Shown piece after piece: positions 62,695-64,000 of a stretch of DNA of 64,000 bases. The DNA lies in NCBI RefSeq assembly GCF_000328475.2, contig NC_026479.1, forward strand, positions 558,001 to 622,000, read 5' to 3'. Origin of the DNA: Mycosarcoma maydis. Its lineage: Eukaryota > Basidiomycota > Ustilaginomycetes > Ustilaginales. Under the pieces are notes generated by a model. It ran no database searches, was not told the origin of the DNA, and was given only the letters and a program-made list of their open reading frames with translations. The translations under genes and the position numbers were made by a program. The first letter of the stretch is position 1; each line of letters starts with the position of its first letter.

Positions 62695-63327
62695 ATGAAG
62701 TCTATCGTGTCACTCACCACACTATTCACGCTGGTGGCTGCTCTAGCAGTGCTGCTAGTAAGCATGCCGTCGACAGCTTCCACCACCGACCCGACGATCA
62801 CGCACAAGGTGTACTTTGACATTTCTCACAACAACAAAGACATTGGGCGTATCGTCGTCGGTCTTTACGGCAAAGATGTGCCGAGAACTGCTGAGAACTT
62901 CCGTGCTCTTGCCACGGGCGAGAAAGGGTTTGGTTACAAGGGCTCCAAATTCCACCGTGTGATCAGCTCGTTCATGATCCAGGGCGGAGACTTTGAACGC
63001 GGAGACGGCCGAGGCGGCTACTCGATCTATGGCGGCAAGTTCGACGATGAAAACTTCAAGTTCAAGCACACCGGACCGGGCATTGTATCCATGGCCAACG
63101 CAGGACGTAACACCAATGGCGCTCAGTTCTTCATTTGCACCGTCAAGACAAGCCATTTGGACGGAAGACACGTCGTCTTCGGTAGGGTCCTCGACGGCAT
63201 GGACGTCGTCAAATATATCGAAAAGGTTCCCACGGGCTATGGCGATAAGCCGGTTCACGATGTCCTTGTCAAAGACTCTGGTGAACTGCCCGTTGACGCT
63301 GACGAAAAGGTGAAGGACGAACTCTAG
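62695..63327 (+). CDS. ER cyclophilin (peptidyl-prolyl isomerase B) with KDEL
   Basis: Cyclophilin B isomerises Xaa-Pro bonds in the ER lumen. The 210-residue frame starts at ATG 62695, with a GTG three codons upstream. A signal peptide runs through about residue 29 ([13 protein letters not shown]). The isomerase domain is complete: FHRV (catalytic Arg), [23 protein letters not shown] and [14 protein letters not shown]. The C-terminus is VKDEL, a standard ER-retention signal. The residue equivalent to cyclophilin A Trp121 is His154 ([13 protein letters not shown]); a His there is known from Cyp40 and lowers cyclosporin A affinity. A downstream exon, in the same phase, could replace the KDEL with a membrane anchor. 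Confidence 0.96.
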   Translation: MKSIVSLTTLFTLVAALAVLLVSMPSTASTTDPTITHKVYFDISHNNKDIGRIVVGLYGKDVPRTAENFRALATGEKGFGYKGSKFHRVISSFMIQGGDFERGDGRGGYSIYGGKFDDENFKFKHTGPGIVSMANAGRNTNGAQFFICTVKTSHLDGRHVVFGRVLDGMDVVKYIEKVPTGYGDKPVHDVLVKDSGELPVDADEKVKDEL

Positions 63328-63564
63328 ACCCCCCTTTTCCCCCTCTTCCACCACAGAGCCTCATCACCCGAATTCTGCCGCCCTCGAACAAGCCTCGCTC
63401 GGCACTACTCGTCCTCTTCGACAAGAGCAGAACTACGCTCGATCTCATTTTCCACACCTCACTATCTCGTTGCCCTACATGTCCTTGGACAGCATTTATT
63501 GAAATTCAATGCCTTTTGGTTTTTTCTCTTTTCGGTGTGATCCCCGCCACGTCTCGCATGCCAG
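63310..63564 (+). other. Possible alternative intron removing KDEL
   Basis: Donor GAAAAG/GTGAAG (exon end 63309) lies six codons before the cyclophilin stop; the acceptor GCATGCCAG/GCC (exon start 63565) follows a strong pyrimidine tract. The intron would be 255 nt and phase 0. The donor is weak at positions 5-6, so the retained form may dominate. Confidence 0.4.
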
Positions 63565-63855
63565 GCCGCGTCGAAGGACAACCTCGCAGCAGCAACACCC
63601 GCAGTCCAAGACACCTCTTCAGGTTCCGACAAGACACGCTCGAGTGATGCCAACAATGGGGTCTCGTTCGTATTGCTGCTGCTCATCCTGGTCGGTGTAG
63701 CTGCCGCTGCGTGCGTGTGGAAGTTGGGCGGTGTGGAGCAGACCAAGGTGCACTTGAAGAGCATCATGGAGCAGGTAAAAGGAAAACTTGGCGGTGGGGT
63801 TGGGGCGGGTGGTGGAGCGTATAGCCAGGTGGGTGCGACGGGGCTGCCACGCTAG
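63565..63855 (+). CDS. Possible alternative last exon encoding a membrane anchor
   Basis: A frame open from a TGA at 63538-63540 to a TAG at 63853-63855 has no ATG at its start but follows a good acceptor. Read in phase 0 after cyclophilin residue 205 it gives 96 further residues: a Ser/Asp-rich linker, a transmembrane segment (VSFVLLLILVGVAAAACVW), a short basic helix (TKVHLKSIMEQVKGK) and a Gly-rich end. Spliced on, it would make a 301-residue type I membrane cyclophilin facing the ER lumen. The codon pattern (GCC, CTC, AAG) is gene-like. It could instead belong to a separate gene whose first exon I cannot see. Confidence 0.5.
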   Translation, partial: AASKDNLAAATPAVQDTSSGSDKTRSSDANNGVSFVLLLLILVGVAAAACVWKLGGVEQTKVHLKSIMEQVKGKLGGGVGAGGGAYSQVGATGLPR

Positions 63856-64000
63856 TTGACGGATGGACATTGCTGAAGGCAGCTGGGACTCGAATCGATT
63901 GGTGCATAGCGTTGTTTCGATTGTGTCTGGTGTGCGCTTGTCCGTGCAAAATCGAGCGTATGAGAGCGATTCAAGTCAAGACGGATGCGGATGCATTCGC
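63856..64000. other. Right-edge non-coding DNA
   Basis: 145 bp after the possible last exon; probably 3' UTR or intergenic DNA. No recognisable feature. Confidence 0.4.

Overview
The window is nuclear DNA from a basidiomycete, most likely a smut fungus (Ustilaginales; Ustilago/Sporisorium relatives). Evidence: GC-rich, mostly intronless genes with a few short GT-AG introns; single-chain ATP-citrate lyase of the basidiomycete/animal type; and intergenic DNA full of short palindromic words built from ATTCACGATTCGTGAAT, a style I associate with smut genomes. Species cannot be fixed from this window. There are no operons, CRISPR arrays, insertion sequences or convincing tRNA/rRNA genes.

Layout, left to right. 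SPE2 (AdoMet decarboxylase, -, cut by the left edge) diverges from a YRA1/ALY mRNA-export factor (+). UBA2 (SUMO E1 subunit, +) converges on a VHS-GAT trafficking adaptor (-). The adaptor diverges from NBS1 (+), which converges on a PAC3-like proteasome chaperone (-). A 3.2 kb gap precedes ATP-citrate lyase (+). FMP52-like reductase (+) converges on an asparaginase-ankyrin protein (-), which diverges from POL2 (DNA polymerase epsilon, +). A 3.4 kb gap with one small ORF precedes glycogen synthase (+), an unidentified probable mitochondrial protein (+) and DBR1 (-). A very large SH3/RA-domain scaffold (+) converges on a La-motif protein (-). Then come a small thioredoxin-fold secretory protein (+), PFK-2 (+), EFG1 (-), a patatin-type lipase (+) and an ER cyclophilin (+).

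The genes are housekeeping genes of mixed function: genome maintenance (POL2, NBS1), RNA metabolism (YRA1, DBR1, EFG1, La-motif protein), acetyl-CoA/lipid and sugar storage (ATP-citrate lyase, glycogen synthase, PFK-2, patatin lipase), protein modification and folding (UBA2, PAC3, cyclophilin, thioredoxin-fold protein), trafficking and polarity. They are not arranged as one pathway.

Points worth a second look: a probable alternative last exon that would turn the soluble KDEL cyclophilin into a membrane-anchored form; an 89-codon upstream ORF whose stop overlaps the SPE2 start (ATGA); loss of both catalytic histidines in the bisphosphatase half of PFK-2; a 51-nt intron in frame at the start of the SH3/RA gene; and the dispersed palindromic intergenic repeats.
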